Assembly (NCBI GenBank): GCA_009841225.1
Contig: VXMF01000012.1
Coordinates: 1 to 64,000, forward strand
Reading direction: 5' to 3'
DNA from: Terriglobia bacterium
Lineage (GTDB): Bacteria; Acidobacteriota; Terriglobia; Bryobacterales; UBA6623
Length of the DNA stretch: 64,000 nt
Below are positions 48,601-57,057 of the stretch, one piece after another. How positions within the stretch are numbered: position 1 is the stretch's first letter; every line of letters starts with the position of its first letter. The notes beneath the pieces were generated by a model, which saw nothing but the letters and a program-made list of their open reading frames with translations, had not been told where the DNA came from and did not search any database. The translations under genes were made by a program, and so were the position numbers.

Positions 48601-48863
48601 AGGACACCGAGCGCGGCTTCTTCGGAAATTCCGCGCGAGCGCCGATCAGCGGCCCTGGCCTGAATCAGTTCGACATCGGGATTCAAAAGGACTTCCCCGT
48701 GACGGAGGGCAGATACTTCCAATTCCGCATGGAGATGTTCAATGCCTTCAACCACGCCCAGTTCCGAAATCCCAACGGCAACGTCGCCAATCGCAACTTC
48801 GGCCTAGTCAGTGGTGTCCGCCCGCCACGCCTCATTCAGATGGGCTTGAAGTTCGTCTTCTAG
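45606..48863 (+). CDS. Oar-like TonB-dependent receptor with carboxypeptidase-regulatory domain
   Basis: Outer-membrane receptor of 1085 aa. The signal peptide (LSLAPLFLATALWGQ) ends near 26. The regulatory domain follows at about 33-115 (AVAGTVTDASGAVIPGASVV) and the plug at about 120-235 (ERVDELPLNGRNFLQLALLA). The barrel ends GLKFVF. A GGAGG ribosome site lies eight bases upstream of the ATG. The gene opens a long same-strand run and is closed by a strong hairpin. It may provide uptake for the products of the downstream enzymes. Confidence 0.9.
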   Translation: MIQNARLAITLSLAPLFLATALWGQGVSGSAAVAGTVTDASGAVIPGASVVLINVERGSEMEVTTNESGNYAYPDITPGIYTVRVSSEGFATQEVADLAVQVGQRAAVNVELAIGQMTDVVTVEAAAVLLETESNVIGTVVERERVDELPLNGRNFLQLALLAGGTAPSEGRASFAGQIGHPGRFVVIGGVKAANNSYTINGIQVRGARGGELAVNVSVANVDQFKVQSSFFMPDQGPNPAMVNLTTIGGTNEFHGQAFEFVRNTVLDARSYFAREPEELKRNQFGFAVGGPIKRDRMWFRAGYEGMRERVAFTRGVFTPPQAMFGGDFSADPFVIHDPNTLNEAAGTRDPFPQQEVPRSRFNSVSENLLQYYSPGSDFHTRPNNLFVHPRNTVEDDQFNVRIDTQLTDKQTLFSQFINSDSSAVRPGAFPLSGAFYPNQMWMWMAQHTYTISPKLVSTFRLGVSRNQALFSNEAREVGDILTPLGITGTFDTRGVFAQRIQGFTGFGRSNGDLGNIDNNYQFDPGFSYITGNHQYRFGATIRYRRTWQQNANAGAHGSLIYNRVYTAQLTTNAAGNLVPDGRNSGNAFADYLLGTPDRGSTRGLPMLQYRHTQYSPYIQDTWKVRRNLTLNWGVTWFKDTIPNPQGRAAEFPHGFDAATGLLQFAVLGQVDPRVIQPDSDNIAPRFGLAWQVDDKTVVRAGGGAYFSDMQLIELQFAAVGPPFTNSVDAINTGKLMPEFIPGVNIFPVIPLPPIDENFASNLPAGITPFTLQEEGRTPYVNQWNLSIQRTLSDNDLLEITYQGNSGHRQQNRYDFNQCRVGSDLRCDRATRPYLQYRAILQSDFNANSNYNALIARYHHRMSHGIDLRAEYTFSKALYDGWELGGATNNQIATNRALDKGPTSFNVKHRAVLSALWELPFGRGRALGSSMSRAADYVVGGWRLTTIATFSNGLPIFITVPNRTGSPFVGHRPNRTCSGELSGANLRQSFQFIDTKCFQDTERGFFGNSARAPISGPGLNQFDIGIQKDFPVTEGRYFQFRMEMFNAFNHAQFRNPNGNVANRNFGLVSGVRPPRLIQMGLKFVF

Positions 48864-48871
48864 CCTCGTAG

Positions 48872-48898
48872 CGGCCCGCCGTCATGCACGGCGGGCCG
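48872..48898 (+). terminator. Strong hairpin after the receptor gene
   Basis: A perfect 11-bp stem (CGGCCCGCCGT with its complement) around a five-base loop, starting eight bases after the receptor stop. There is no T-run downstream. It would separate the receptor transcript from the oxidoreductase gene at 48972, at least in part. Confidence 0.55.
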
Positions 48899-48971
48899 TG
48901 GCTGCGTCAGTGCCGCTAGCTTGTGCGAGGTTGCGCGCGTCGGTACGATGAGTGCGAAAGGGCCGTGGCCC

Positions 48972-49988
48972 ATGATTCGTCGCTCCTTCATTGCCGCCGG
49001 GCTGGCCGCGCCGCTGGCGGCCTCGGCCAAGCCCGTGCGCATCGGCTTCCTGGGGGCGAGCCATTCCCATGGAGCCGGCAAGATCCGCGTCTCGACAGAA
49101 TCTCCAGATCTTGAGATCGCAGGCCTGTGGGACGACGCCGCCGAGGTTCGGGCGAAGTACGAATCGCAAGGGCTGGCTATCCGCGAACCGGATCAGCTCT
49201 TGCGAGATCCGTCGATTGATGTCATCGCTGTCGAGGGCCCGGTTGCCGACCATGCCCGAGACGGCCTGCGGGTCGTGGAGGCGGGCAAGCACCTGCACCT
49301 GGAGAAGCCGCCCGCACTAGACGTCGAATCCCTGCGCAACATCCTCAGCGCGGCAAGGTCACAGGGCTTGGTGGTGCAGCAGGGGTACATGTGGCGCTAT
49401 CATCCCGGCTTCGATCGCATGCTTGAAGCGGCGCGGCGCGGATGGCTCGGCGATATCCACTTGGTCCAAGCGGCGATCCACAAGACGCTCGCGCCTGCTG
49501 CGCGTGCCCCGTGGGCTCAGTTCCGCGGAGGCCAGATGTTCGAACTTGGCCCGCACGTCATCGACCCGCTTGTCCGACTTCTGGGTCGCCCCAACCGGAT
49601 CACGCCCTATCTCAACAAGCATGGCGAGTTCGACGACACTCTCGCGGACAACACGCTGGCGGTGTTCGAGTATTCCGGAGCTCTCGGCATCGTGACCGGA
49701 GCCGCGCTGGCCGCCAACGGCAGCCGTTATCGCAGCTTCGAGGTGCACGGCACGAACGGCGTGGCCACGCTGCGCCCGATCGAGGCCCCGCGGCTGGTGT
49801 TCGATCTGGCGGAGGCCGCCGGCCCTTATCCGAAGGGGCCGCACCGCGTCGAGCTGCCCCCCTACCGACGCTACGTCGGGGACATGGCCGCTCTGGCGCG
49901 CGCCGTGCGGGGTGAAGAGCCGCTGCACGTGTCGTTTGACGAGGACATAGTCGTGCAGGAAGCGCTGATCAAGGCGTCCGGCATGTAA
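48972..49988 (+). CDS. Gfo/Idh/MocA-family oxidoreductase with Tat-like signal
   Basis: NAD(P)-dependent oxidoreductase-like protein of 338 aa. It starts MIRRSFIAAGLAAPLAASA, a short twin-arginine-like signal, so it is probably exported, as in many Acidobacteriota and Planctomycetes members. The Rossmann motif is GFLGASHSHG. The catalytic lysine region is HLEKPPALD, and GPHVIDPLVRLLG carries the conserved histidine. The start at 48972 is chosen for the signal; ATG at 48948 is also in frame. Possible substrates are sugars or inositols. It precedes the cytochrome/DUF1501 pair and is likely part of the same pathway. Confidence 0.85.
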   Translation: MIRRSFIAAGLAAPLAASAKPVRIGFLGASHSHGAGKIRVSTESPDLEIAGLWDDAAEVRAKYESQGLAIREPDQLLRDPSIDVIAVEGPVADHARDGLRVVEAGKHLHLEKPPALDVESLRNILSAARSQGLVVQQGYMWRYHPGFDRMLEAARRGWLGDIHLVQAAIHKTLAPAARAPWAQFRGGQMFELGPHVIDPLVRLLGRPNRITPYLNKHGEFDDTLADNTLAVFEYSGALGIVTGAALAANGSRYRSFEVHGTNGVATLRPIEAPRLVFDLAEAAGPYPKGPHRVELPPYRRYVGDMAALARAVRGEEPLHVSFDEDIVVQEALIKASGM

Positions 49989-50024
49989 GCTTGTGATGAG
50001 TGAGGCGGTCGGGCGCCGTATCCA

Positions 50025-52607
50025 ATGAGAGCCAGCATGCAGGTCCGACAGGTAGCGCGCGCTGCCGTGCGGCGCGGAGCAGCGCTCCTGCTCGCTCTGC
50101 CCCTCGCGGCGCACGCGGCCGAGCTGCCACCTCCGGCCGCTGGCGAGGTCGATTTCAACGCAGAAATCCGCCCGCTGTTCGAGGGGCGCTGCACTGTCTG
50201 CCATGGGCCCGCCAATGCCATGAACGGCCTCCGTCTGGACCGCAAGGCGGATGCGCTGGCCGGCGGCCATTCGGGGCCGGCCATCATTCCGGGCAACTCG
50301 GCCGAGAGCCGCCTAATCCACCTCGTGGCGGGATATCGGGTGAAAGTGGTCATGCCTCCGACCGGGGAACCGCTGGGCCGGGCCGAGATCGGCAAGCTGC
50401 GCGCTTGGATCGACCAAGGAGCGCAGTGGCCGGACCCGGCTGAAGCGGCCGCCGCCGCTTCCTCGCCGGGCGAGCCGGGGCATTGGGCTTTCCAGCCGAT
50501 TGTCCGGGCAGAAGTGCCGACAGGAAGCAATCCGATCGACCATTTCGTGCGCGAACGCCTGCGGGCGGAGGGAGTCGAGCCGGCGCCGCGCGCCGACCGG
50601 GACGCGTTGTTGACCCGAGTGTCTCTGGATCTGACCGGGCTCCCTCCGACTCGCGAGGAGCAGAGCGCTTTCAGAGACGATCCGGGGGAGGGTGCCTACG
50701 AGCGGGTCGTGGAGCGTTTGCTGACCTCGGAACACTTCGGCGAGAAACAGGCCATGCACTGGCTGGACCAGGTGCGCTACGCCGACTCGGACGGCTATGC
50801 CAAGGACTATGTGCGGCCGCATGCTTGGCGCTATCGGCGCTGGGTCGTCAACGCGCTCAACTCCGGCATGCGGTTTGACCGCTTTTCGATCGAGCAGATC
50901 GCCGGCGACCTGTTGCCCGGTGCGACCGTGGAGCAGCGCGTCGCCACCGGCTTCCACCGCAACACGCTGCGCAATCGAGAGGGCGGAGTGAACCCCGCCC
51001 AATATGCCTTCGAGGAAACGGTGGACCGGGCGAGCACATTCGGCACGGTCTGGCTCGGCATGACCGTTGGCTGCGCCCAGTGCCACGACCACAAGTACGA
51101 TCCGGTCTCGCAGCGGGAGTTCTACGAGCTATTCGCCTTTTTCGACAACCTCGAAGAGGGGCGCATTTACGCGCCGCTGCAGGGAGAGCTTGGCCCGTAC
51201 TTGCGCACGGTCAACGAGTACCGGCGCAAGCACCAAGCGATCTTGGACGAGTACAGCGTGCCTGCGCTGCAGGCCGATTGGGAAGAGCGCTGCATTCGAG
51301 CGGGCGAGTCACCGGGCGTGTACTTGGACTACGACCTGGCTTGGCAGGAACTGGGCTTGAACACCGACGGCGGGCAAGAGATCGTGCGTATCCCGCCGGG
51401 CAAGCGGACGTGGCGCCAAGCCAACATGGTGACGTACTACTTCCTGGGTGCCTACGGCTTGATCGTCGGATCGGCGAAGCAGAAGGAATTGGGCTTTCCC
51501 GAAGCTCTACGCAAGATCAAGGAGCTGAACCGAGCCTATCCGCAACGTAGCGAAGCGCGCATCGTATTTGAGAACCCCGAGGCGAATCCGACGTTCCTGC
51601 GCGTGCGCGGCAGTTGGGACCGACACGGCATCGAAGTCAGGCCGGGCACGCCCGGCGCCCTGCCCGGATCCCCGGGGACTGGTGCAGGACGGCTAGAACT
51701 GGCCCGCTGGCTGTTCGCCGACGACAATCCGTTGACGGCGCGCGTCGCCGTCAACCGCATCTGGCAGGAGTACTTCGGACGGGGCTTGGTGGCGACTTCG
51801 GAGGATTTCGGAACGCAAGGCGAACCTCCGAGCCATCCGCGACTGCTGGACTGGCTCGCTTCCGAGTTCCACGATTCCGGCTGGGACGTCCGGCGCATGC
51901 ATCGCCTGATTGTCACTTCGGAGACCTACAAGCAGTCCTCGCGCGGTTCGCAGCAGCTGGTCGAGCGCGACCCCAACAATGCATTGCTCGGGCGGCAGGT
52001 CAGACTGCGCCTGCCCGCCGAACTGATCTGGGACCGCGCCCTGGGCGCGGCCGGACTGCTGCACCACGAGGTGGGCGGCCGGAGCTTCCGACCAGCCATG
52101 CCTCCCGGCACCACCGGCTTCAAGGCGGGCGGGACAGACTGGGAGCCCAGTTCCGGTTCGGAGCAGTACAAGCGCGGCATGTACATCCAGTTCCAGCGGA
52201 CGCAGCCGTTTCCGTTCCTGATGAACTTCGATTCGCCGGAATTCCGCGAGCCTGCCTGCCGCCGCGAGCGATCCAACACTCCCCTGCAGGCGCTAAACCT
52301 GCTCAACGACACGATGTTCGCTGAGGCTTGGCAGTCACTCGCCGTGCGGGTCTTGTCCGACGCCCCGGATCCATCCTTCGCGGGGCGGCTGCGCTACGCC
52401 TTCCGCCTCGCGCTCGGGCGCGAGCCGACCGCCGGCGAGACGGAGCGCTTCGGCGCATACTTGAATGAGCGGTCCGCCGCAATGTCCGCGCCGGAAAGTT
52501 TCCAGCACCTGCCCGAGGTCGAGGGGCTGGACCAGACCGCGCTGCTTGCTTGGACCGGCGTTGGCAGAGTCCTGATGAACCTTGACGAATTCGTGACGCG
52601 GCCATGA
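50025..52607 (+). CDS. PSCyt1/DUF1549/DUF1553 secreted cytochrome-like protein
   Basis: An 860-aa exported haem protein. A signal peptide covers about 1-32 (GAALLLALPLAAHAAE). A PSCyt1 domain with haem motif CTVCH at 56-60 follows. DUF1549 covers about 170-390 (RVSLDLTGLPPT, KQAMHWLDQVRYADSDGYAK). DUF1553 fills the C-terminal third (NPLTARVAVNRIWQEYFGRG, SHPRLLDWLASEFHDSGW). It overlaps the next gene by four bases (ATGA), the standard pairing of this family with DUF1501. It is a distant paralogue of the protein at 18220, sharing the domain order. The biochemical role is unknown; a redox or hydrolytic role on carbohydrates has been suggested from context. Confidence 0.9.
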   Translation: MRASMQVRQVARAAVRRGAALLLALPLAAHAAELPPPAAGEVDFNAEIRPLFEGRCTVCHGPANAMNGLRLDRKADALAGGHSGPAIIPGNSAESRLIHLVAGYRVKVVMPPTGEPLGRAEIGKLRAWIDQGAQWPDPAEAAAAASSPGEPGHWAFQPIVRAEVPTGSNPIDHFVRERLRAEGVEPAPRADRDALLTRVSLDLTGLPPTREEQSAFRDDPGEGAYERVVERLLTSEHFGEKQAMHWLDQVRYADSDGYAKDYVRPHAWRYRRWVVNALNSGMRFDRFSIEQIAGDLLPGATVEQRVATGFHRNTLRNREGGVNPAQYAFEETVDRASTFGTVWLGMTVGCAQCHDHKYDPVSQREFYELFAFFDNLEEGRIYAPLQGELGPYLRTVNEYRRKHQAILDEYSVPALQADWEERCIRAGESPGVYLDYDLAWQELGLNTDGGQEIVRIPPGKRTWRQANMVTYYFLGAYGLIVGSAKQKELGFPEALRKIKELNRAYPQRSEARIVFENPEANPTFLRVRGSWDRHGIEVRPGTPGALPGSPGTGAGRLELARWLFADDNPLTARVAVNRIWQEYFGRGLVATSEDFGTQGEPPSHPRLLDWLASEFHDSGWDVRRMHRLIVTSETYKQSSRGSQQLVERDPNNALLGRQVRLRLPAELIWDRALGAAGLLHHEVGGRSFRPAMPPGTTGFKAGGTDWEPSSGSEQYKRGMYIQFQRTQPFPFLMNFDSPEFREPACRRERSNTPLQALNLLNDTMFAEAWQSLAVRVLSDAPDPSFAGRLRYAFRLALGREPTAGETERFGAYLNERSAAMSAPESFQHLPEVEGLDQTALLAWTGVGRVLMNLDEFVTRP

Positions 52608-54031
52608 ACCTGCACTCGTTCAACCCGTTCCTGTCCCGCCGGGACTTCCTCGACAACACCCTGTACGGGCTGGGCTTGGGCGCGCTCTCCCACTTGCTCG
52701 GAATCGAAGGCCGTACTGCCGAGCCCGATGCGCTGGCACCGCGCAAGCCGCACTTCGCACCGCGCGCGAAGAACGTGATCTTCCTTTTCCAAGCTGGCGC
52801 GCCCAGCCAGATCGACCTGTTCGACCCCAAGCCCAAGCTGCACGAGTGGAACGGCCAGCCCCTGCCGGAATCTCTGGCCAAGCAGTTGCAGCTGGCGTTC
52901 ATCCAGCCTACGGCCAAGGTGCTGGCGAGCCGCAGGCAGTTCCAGCCCGCAGGGCAGTCGGGCATCGAGCTCTCGGAGTGGCTGCCGCACACGGCAACAA
53001 TCGCGGACGAGCTTTGCCTGGTCCGATCAGTGCGCGGGGATTCGGTCAACCACCATCCGGGGCAGTCGCTGCTGATGACGGGCAATCCCCTGCCAGGAAG
53101 GCCCACGGTGGGCTCGTGGATCACCTACGGGTTGGGCAGCGAGTCCCGCGACCTACCCGGGTTTGTCGTGCTCAAGACGGGCAGCTCGACGCAGGGCAGC
53201 ACCGGCAATTGGACCAACGGGTTCCTGCCATCGAACTACCAGGGCGTCTTGCTGCGCAGCGAGGGCGATGCGATTCTGCATCTGTCCAACCCCGCTGGCG
53301 TCACATCGGACATGCAGCGAGCGGACCTGGACCTGATCCGGGAGCTCAACCTCGAACAGCTCGCGCGCACCGGCGACCAAGAGATCGCGGCGCGCATCGC
53401 GTCCTATGAACTGGCGTTCCGCATGCAGGCGTCGGCCCCCAGCCTGATCGACGTTTCAGACGAGCCGGAGCGGACGCGCGAAATGTACGGGCTGAATTCC
53501 GACGAAACCCGGGACTACGGCATGACCTGCCTGCTGGCGCGCCGCCTGATCGAGCGCGGCGTGCGATTCGTGCTGAACCAGCACGCGCAATGGGACCACC
53601 ATTCGAACTTGGACAAGGGGCTCAGCCAGAAGTGTCGAGTCACCGACAAGCCCGTGGCAGCCTTGGTGAAGGATCTCAAGCAGCGGGGCCTGCTGGACGA
53701 GACGCTAGTCATCTGGGCTGGGGAGTTCGGGCGTACCTCTTTGGCGGAATGGCGAAATCCTTCCGACCCGGCCAACATAGGCCGGGACCACCATGCCGAC
53801 GGGTTCAGCGTGTGGATGGCGGGTGGCGGCATCAAGGGCGGCCAAGTCATCGGAAGCACGGACGAACTAGGCTTGACAGTGGAAGACAATCCGGTACATG
53901 TCCACGACCTGCAGGCGACCGTCCTGCACTGTCTGGGCCTCGACCATGAGCGCTTGACGTACCGGCATGCTGGACGCGACTTCAGGCTCACTGACGTGGG
54001 CGGGACCGTGGTGGAGTCCATGCTGGCCTAG
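52604..54031 (+). CDS. DUF1501 protein (alkaline-phosphatase-like fold)
   Basis: A 475-aa protein that starts with a twin-arginine-like segment, FLSRRDFLDNTLYGLGLGAL. Conserved blocks are VIFLFQAGAPSQIDLFDPKP, SVNHHPGQSLLMTG, LVIWAGEFGRTSLAEW and GRDHHADGFSVWMAGGGIKG. These are the metal-site regions of the DUF1501 family, related to sulfatases and phosphatases. It is translationally coupled to the cytochrome-like gene by an ATGA overlap. The partner presumably works with it in the periplasm. The substrate is unknown. Confidence 0.92.
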   Translation: MNLHSFNPFLSRRDFLDNTLYGLGLGALSHLLGIEGRTAEPDALAPRKPHFAPRAKNVIFLFQAGAPSQIDLFDPKPKLHEWNGQPLPESLAKQLQLAFIQPTAKVLASRRQFQPAGQSGIELSEWLPHTATIADELCLVRSVRGDSVNHHPGQSLLMTGNPLPGRPTVGSWITYGLGSESRDLPGFVVLKTGSSTQGSTGNWTNGFLPSNYQGVLLRSEGDAILHLSNPAGVTSDMQRADLDLIRELNLEQLARTGDQEIAARIASYELAFRMQASAPSLIDVSDEPERTREMYGLNSDETRDYGMTCLLARRLIERGVRFVLNQHAQWDHHSNLDKGLSQKCRVTDKPVAALVKDLKQRGLLDETLVIWAGEFGRTSLAEWRNPSDPANIGRDHHADGFSVWMAGGGIKGGQVIGSTDELGLTVEDNPVHVHDLQATVLHCLGLDHERLTYRHAGRDFRLTDVGGTVVESMLA

Positions 54032-54115
54032 CCTGCAACAGCCTCATACCGCTGGGAGTGTGCCGGGCATCGCTCCCGACCAACGCTCTCGACCGATCGC
54101 AGCACATTGTGCAGG

Positions 54116-56608
54116 ATGCAAACTATCGATTGGCAGGCGGTCCGTCGAGCGGCCGTAGCGATAAGCTTGGCCGCCTGCTCGGCGGTCGCGGTCAGCGCTC
54201 AGGTGAGGGTTCGCGGATCGGTCTTGGACCGAAGCGAGAGCCCGATCCAGCAAGCCCGGCTCGTCATCGAGATGGTCGATGGTCCCAGCGAGCGTGCCGA
54301 GACTCGGTCTGACGAGCACGGGTCGTTCCGCTTCGACCTAAGCCGCGCGGGGCAGTACCGGCTCACGGTGACGCACGCCGAGTTCTTTCCAATCAAGGCC
54401 AAGCCAATCGAACTAGTCGAAGGCGACAACATGGCCAGGATCGAGCTGATTCGCGCGAGGGCTGCCGGGACCGTCATCGATGTCCGTTCCGAACAGCGGC
54501 CGCCGAAGGATGAAATCGCGGTGTCGCGCGAGATCGTCGAAGAGGAGATCGACTCCCTGCCCATGACCCGCTCGACAAAGCAGCGCATCCAGGGCGTGGC
54601 GGCGGTGCTCCCGGGAGTGGTCAGGACGGCGTACGGAGACCTTCACTTGAACGGCAGCCCGGCGCGAGAGACGAATTGGTCGCTGGACGGCTTCAATCTT
54701 GCAGACCCCGCCTCGGGGGAGCTCGAGATGACCCTGGGCGTCGAATCCGTGAAGTCCATGGACCTCCAGTCAGCGCAGTACTCCGCGGCGCTGGGCAAGG
54801 GTGCGGGCGGAGCCATGGTGCTCGACTCCAGCATGGGGGGCGATGAGTTCACCCAGCGGTTCACGAACTTCGTGCCAGGAGTCGAGCTAAACCGCGGACT
54901 GAGGTTCCGGGATTGGCGGCCCAGATACACCCTGTCTGGCCCGTTGGCCTCCGAGCGTATCCGGTTTTTCAACGCTCTCGACGTGCTCTACGAGGAGAAT
55001 CTGATCCCCGAACTGCCCCGGGGGCAGGACAGCAACCGCTACTGGTCGATCAACAACAGCTTCCGGGCGCATGCCCAAGTGAGCCGCCGACAGACGCTGA
55101 GTTCCGGTCTGGTGACGGACTACTTTGGCGCGCCGAGATCCGGGCTGTCGCCGCTCAGCCCGATCGAGACCACATTGGACCAGCGGGCTCGGAGGCATTT
55201 CTTCAACGTGAAGGATCAAGTTGCCCTGTCTGCCGTCAGCGTCCTTGACTTCGGGTACGCCGCCTACCGCTCGTCCTACCGAGGGGTGCCTCAGGGAAAC
55301 GCGCCCTACAAGATCACGGCCGATGGCAGGGCCGGAAACTATCCCATCGACATGCACCTGCTCACCGGCCGGGATGAGTTCCGGGCAAACCTGCTCTCCT
55401 CCCGGAAGTGGCTTGGGACCCACGAGTTGAGGGCCGGACTGAATCTCAGCCACAGCGAGTACTCGCAGGACATTGATCGAAGCCCGATCGAGTATTACCG
55501 TGTCGACAACACGCGGTCGAGCCGGCTGGCGTTTGCGGGGAGCGGCCGGTTCTCAGAATCGAACCTTGAGAGCGGCGCCTATCTGCAGGACCGGTGGACG
55601 ATCCGCTCGCGACTAGTGGCGGAGATAGGCCTTCGCATGGACCGAGACCGGATCGTCGCGGCCGGAACCGTTACGCCGCGCTTCAGCATCGCCTTGGCGC
55701 CGCCCAGGCTGGACGGCTCAAGGCTCTCGGCCGGTGTCGCCTGGATCCCCTCCACTACATATTTTCGAATCTTCACGCGGCATCGAGACCAGCACTCCCT
55801 CTACACGACTTTCGGCCCGGACGGAGAGACACCCCTGGGGCCTCCGGATATCCGATTCTTTGAGCTGGACCGCGGTCTGCTGGCCATTCCCAGCACCCGG
55901 AACCTCAGCGCCGGCTGGCAGCAGAGCCTTCCTGGTGCGACCGACTTTGCCGTCAATTTCCTTCGGAAGAGATTGAACAACGGATACGCCCAGTTCCCGA
56001 CGTCCGCCCCGGTCGCGGAGGACGACAGCCCGCGCTTCGGCGGCGAAGCCGTCCGCTTCCGGCTCCAGAACTCGAGGCAGGATTCGTACGACTCCGTGGA
56101 ACTCTCGCTGACCAGGCCACTGCTTGGCGCCGAGCGATGGTTCGTCAGCTACACATACTCGAGATCGTGGTCGAACGCCGCCTTGGAGGTGGAGACAAAC
56201 GACCCCATCTTGTTCTCCGACACCGAGGGCCGCCTCGCTTGGGACGTCCCGCACCGGCTGGTCTCATGGGCATCTTTTCCGATCGGCGAGAAGATGTCAG
56301 TCGCCTACCTGTGCGAATGGCGCGACGGCCTCCCATTCAGCGTGCACGACGACAACGGCAAGCAGGTGGGCCGTGTCAACAGCTGGCGGCTCCCGCGATT
56401 CTTCAGCCTCAACGTGCACGTTGAGAGAAAGCTGTCATTCTTGGGGCATCGCTGGGCACTGCGGCCCGGCGTCGACAACCTGACAAACCGACCCAACTAC
56501 AGGTTTGTCAACAACAACGTGGACTCCCCCGAGTTCCTTGATCTGTCTGGGCGCTCGCCAATCAAGCTCGTCATCCGCGTGCGCTGGCTCGGCAAGTCCT
56601 CGGATTAG
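54116..56608 (+). CDS. Short TonB-dependent receptor-like protein
   Basis: An 830-aa outer-membrane protein, about 270 residues shorter than the other receptors here. The signal peptide is AVAISLAACSAVAVSAQ. The carboxypeptidase-regulatory domain at about 28-115 (RVRGSVLDRSESPIQQARLV) is divergent. The plug lies at about 150-230 (LNGSPARETNWSLDGFNL). The barrel is clear, but the C-terminus ends RVRWLGKSSD, without the terminal aromatic. It follows the DUF1501 gene by 84 bases and precedes three sulfatases. The start at 54116 has a close AGGA site; a TTG at 54107 is possible. Confidence 0.85.
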   Translation: MQTIDWQAVRRAAVAISLAACSAVAVSAQVRVRGSVLDRSESPIQQARLVIEMVDGPSERAETRSDEHGSFRFDLSRAGQYRLTVTHAEFFPIKAKPIELVEGDNMARIELIRARAAGTVIDVRSEQRPPKDEIAVSREIVEEEIDSLPMTRSTKQRIQGVAAVLPGVVRTAYGDLHLNGSPARETNWSLDGFNLADPASGELEMTLGVESVKSMDLQSAQYSAALGKGAGGAMVLDSSMGGDEFTQRFTNFVPGVELNRGLRFRDWRPRYTLSGPLASERIRFFNALDVLYEENLIPELPRGQDSNRYWSINNSFRAHAQVSRRQTLSSGLVTDYFGAPRSGLSPLSPIETTLDQRARRHFFNVKDQVALSAVSVLDFGYAAYRSSYRGVPQGNAPYKITADGRAGNYPIDMHLLTGRDEFRANLLSSRKWLGTHELRAGLNLSHSEYSQDIDRSPIEYYRVDNTRSSRLAFAGSGRFSESNLESGAYLQDRWTIRSRLVAEIGLRMDRDRIVAAGTVTPRFSIALAPPRLDGSRLSAGVAWIPSTTYFRIFTRHRDQHSLYTTFGPDGETPLGPPDIRFFELDRGLLAIPSTRNLSAGWQQSLPGATDFAVNFLRKRLNNGYAQFPTSAPVAEDDSPRFGGEAVRFRLQNSRQDSYDSVELSLTRPLLGAERWFVSYTYSRSWSNAALEVETNDPILFSDTEGRLAWDVPHRLVSWASFPIGEKMSVAYLCEWRDGLPFSVHDDNGKQVGRVNSWRLPRFFSLNVHVERKLSFLGHRWALRPGVDNLTNRPNYRFVNNNVDSPEFLDLSGRSPIKLVIRVRWLGKSSD

Positions 56609-57057
56609 CGCGAGGCCGACTGGTGGCTGCTCCAGACGCGGCCAGATTCTTGGGCTCACGGACGAATCGAGCCTGGCTGAGGAAGACAGTCCGGCACATA
56701 TCCTCGCACTACGGGCAACCGCCTTACATTGTCCAAATATTGACCACGTTCTAACGTGCTCTCCCTAGCAAGAGCGCTTTGCACGCGGTTAGGCCTTGCG
56801 GAGATCGTCTTCGTTGGGCAAGTCCCTTGACGGCCGGTCGCGCTCGGCGCCCGGCCAGACCGGTCCCAGAATCCCCTCGACGCCCACTCGAGCGATAGAG
56901 CTCGCCCCTATTTCAACCAGCAGCATACCTTGCGTGCCCCGCTCTCGGGAGATTCACCTAGGCTGGAGGAGCGCGAGTGGTGCGAGCCGCTCTTCGCTAA
57001 GATTTCTGGGCGCGCCGTGTCAGTCACCGAGATCTTGGCAGGAGGGCACATAGAACT
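56609..57057. other. 449-base gap before the sulfatase trio
   Basis: No complete gene is seen. It contains TTGACC (56739-56744) and the inverted repeat ACGTT-CT-AACGT at about 56746-56757. From 56831 to the TGA at 57065-57067 one frame is open and protein-like (EEREWCEPLFAKISGRAVSV) but has no start codon, so it may be a remnant of a lost gene. Confidence 0.45.

Noticed and set aside
46734..48755. Minus-strand open frame of about 670 codons opposite the third receptor
   Set aside because: Antisense shadow; the receptor reading is continuous and family-like.
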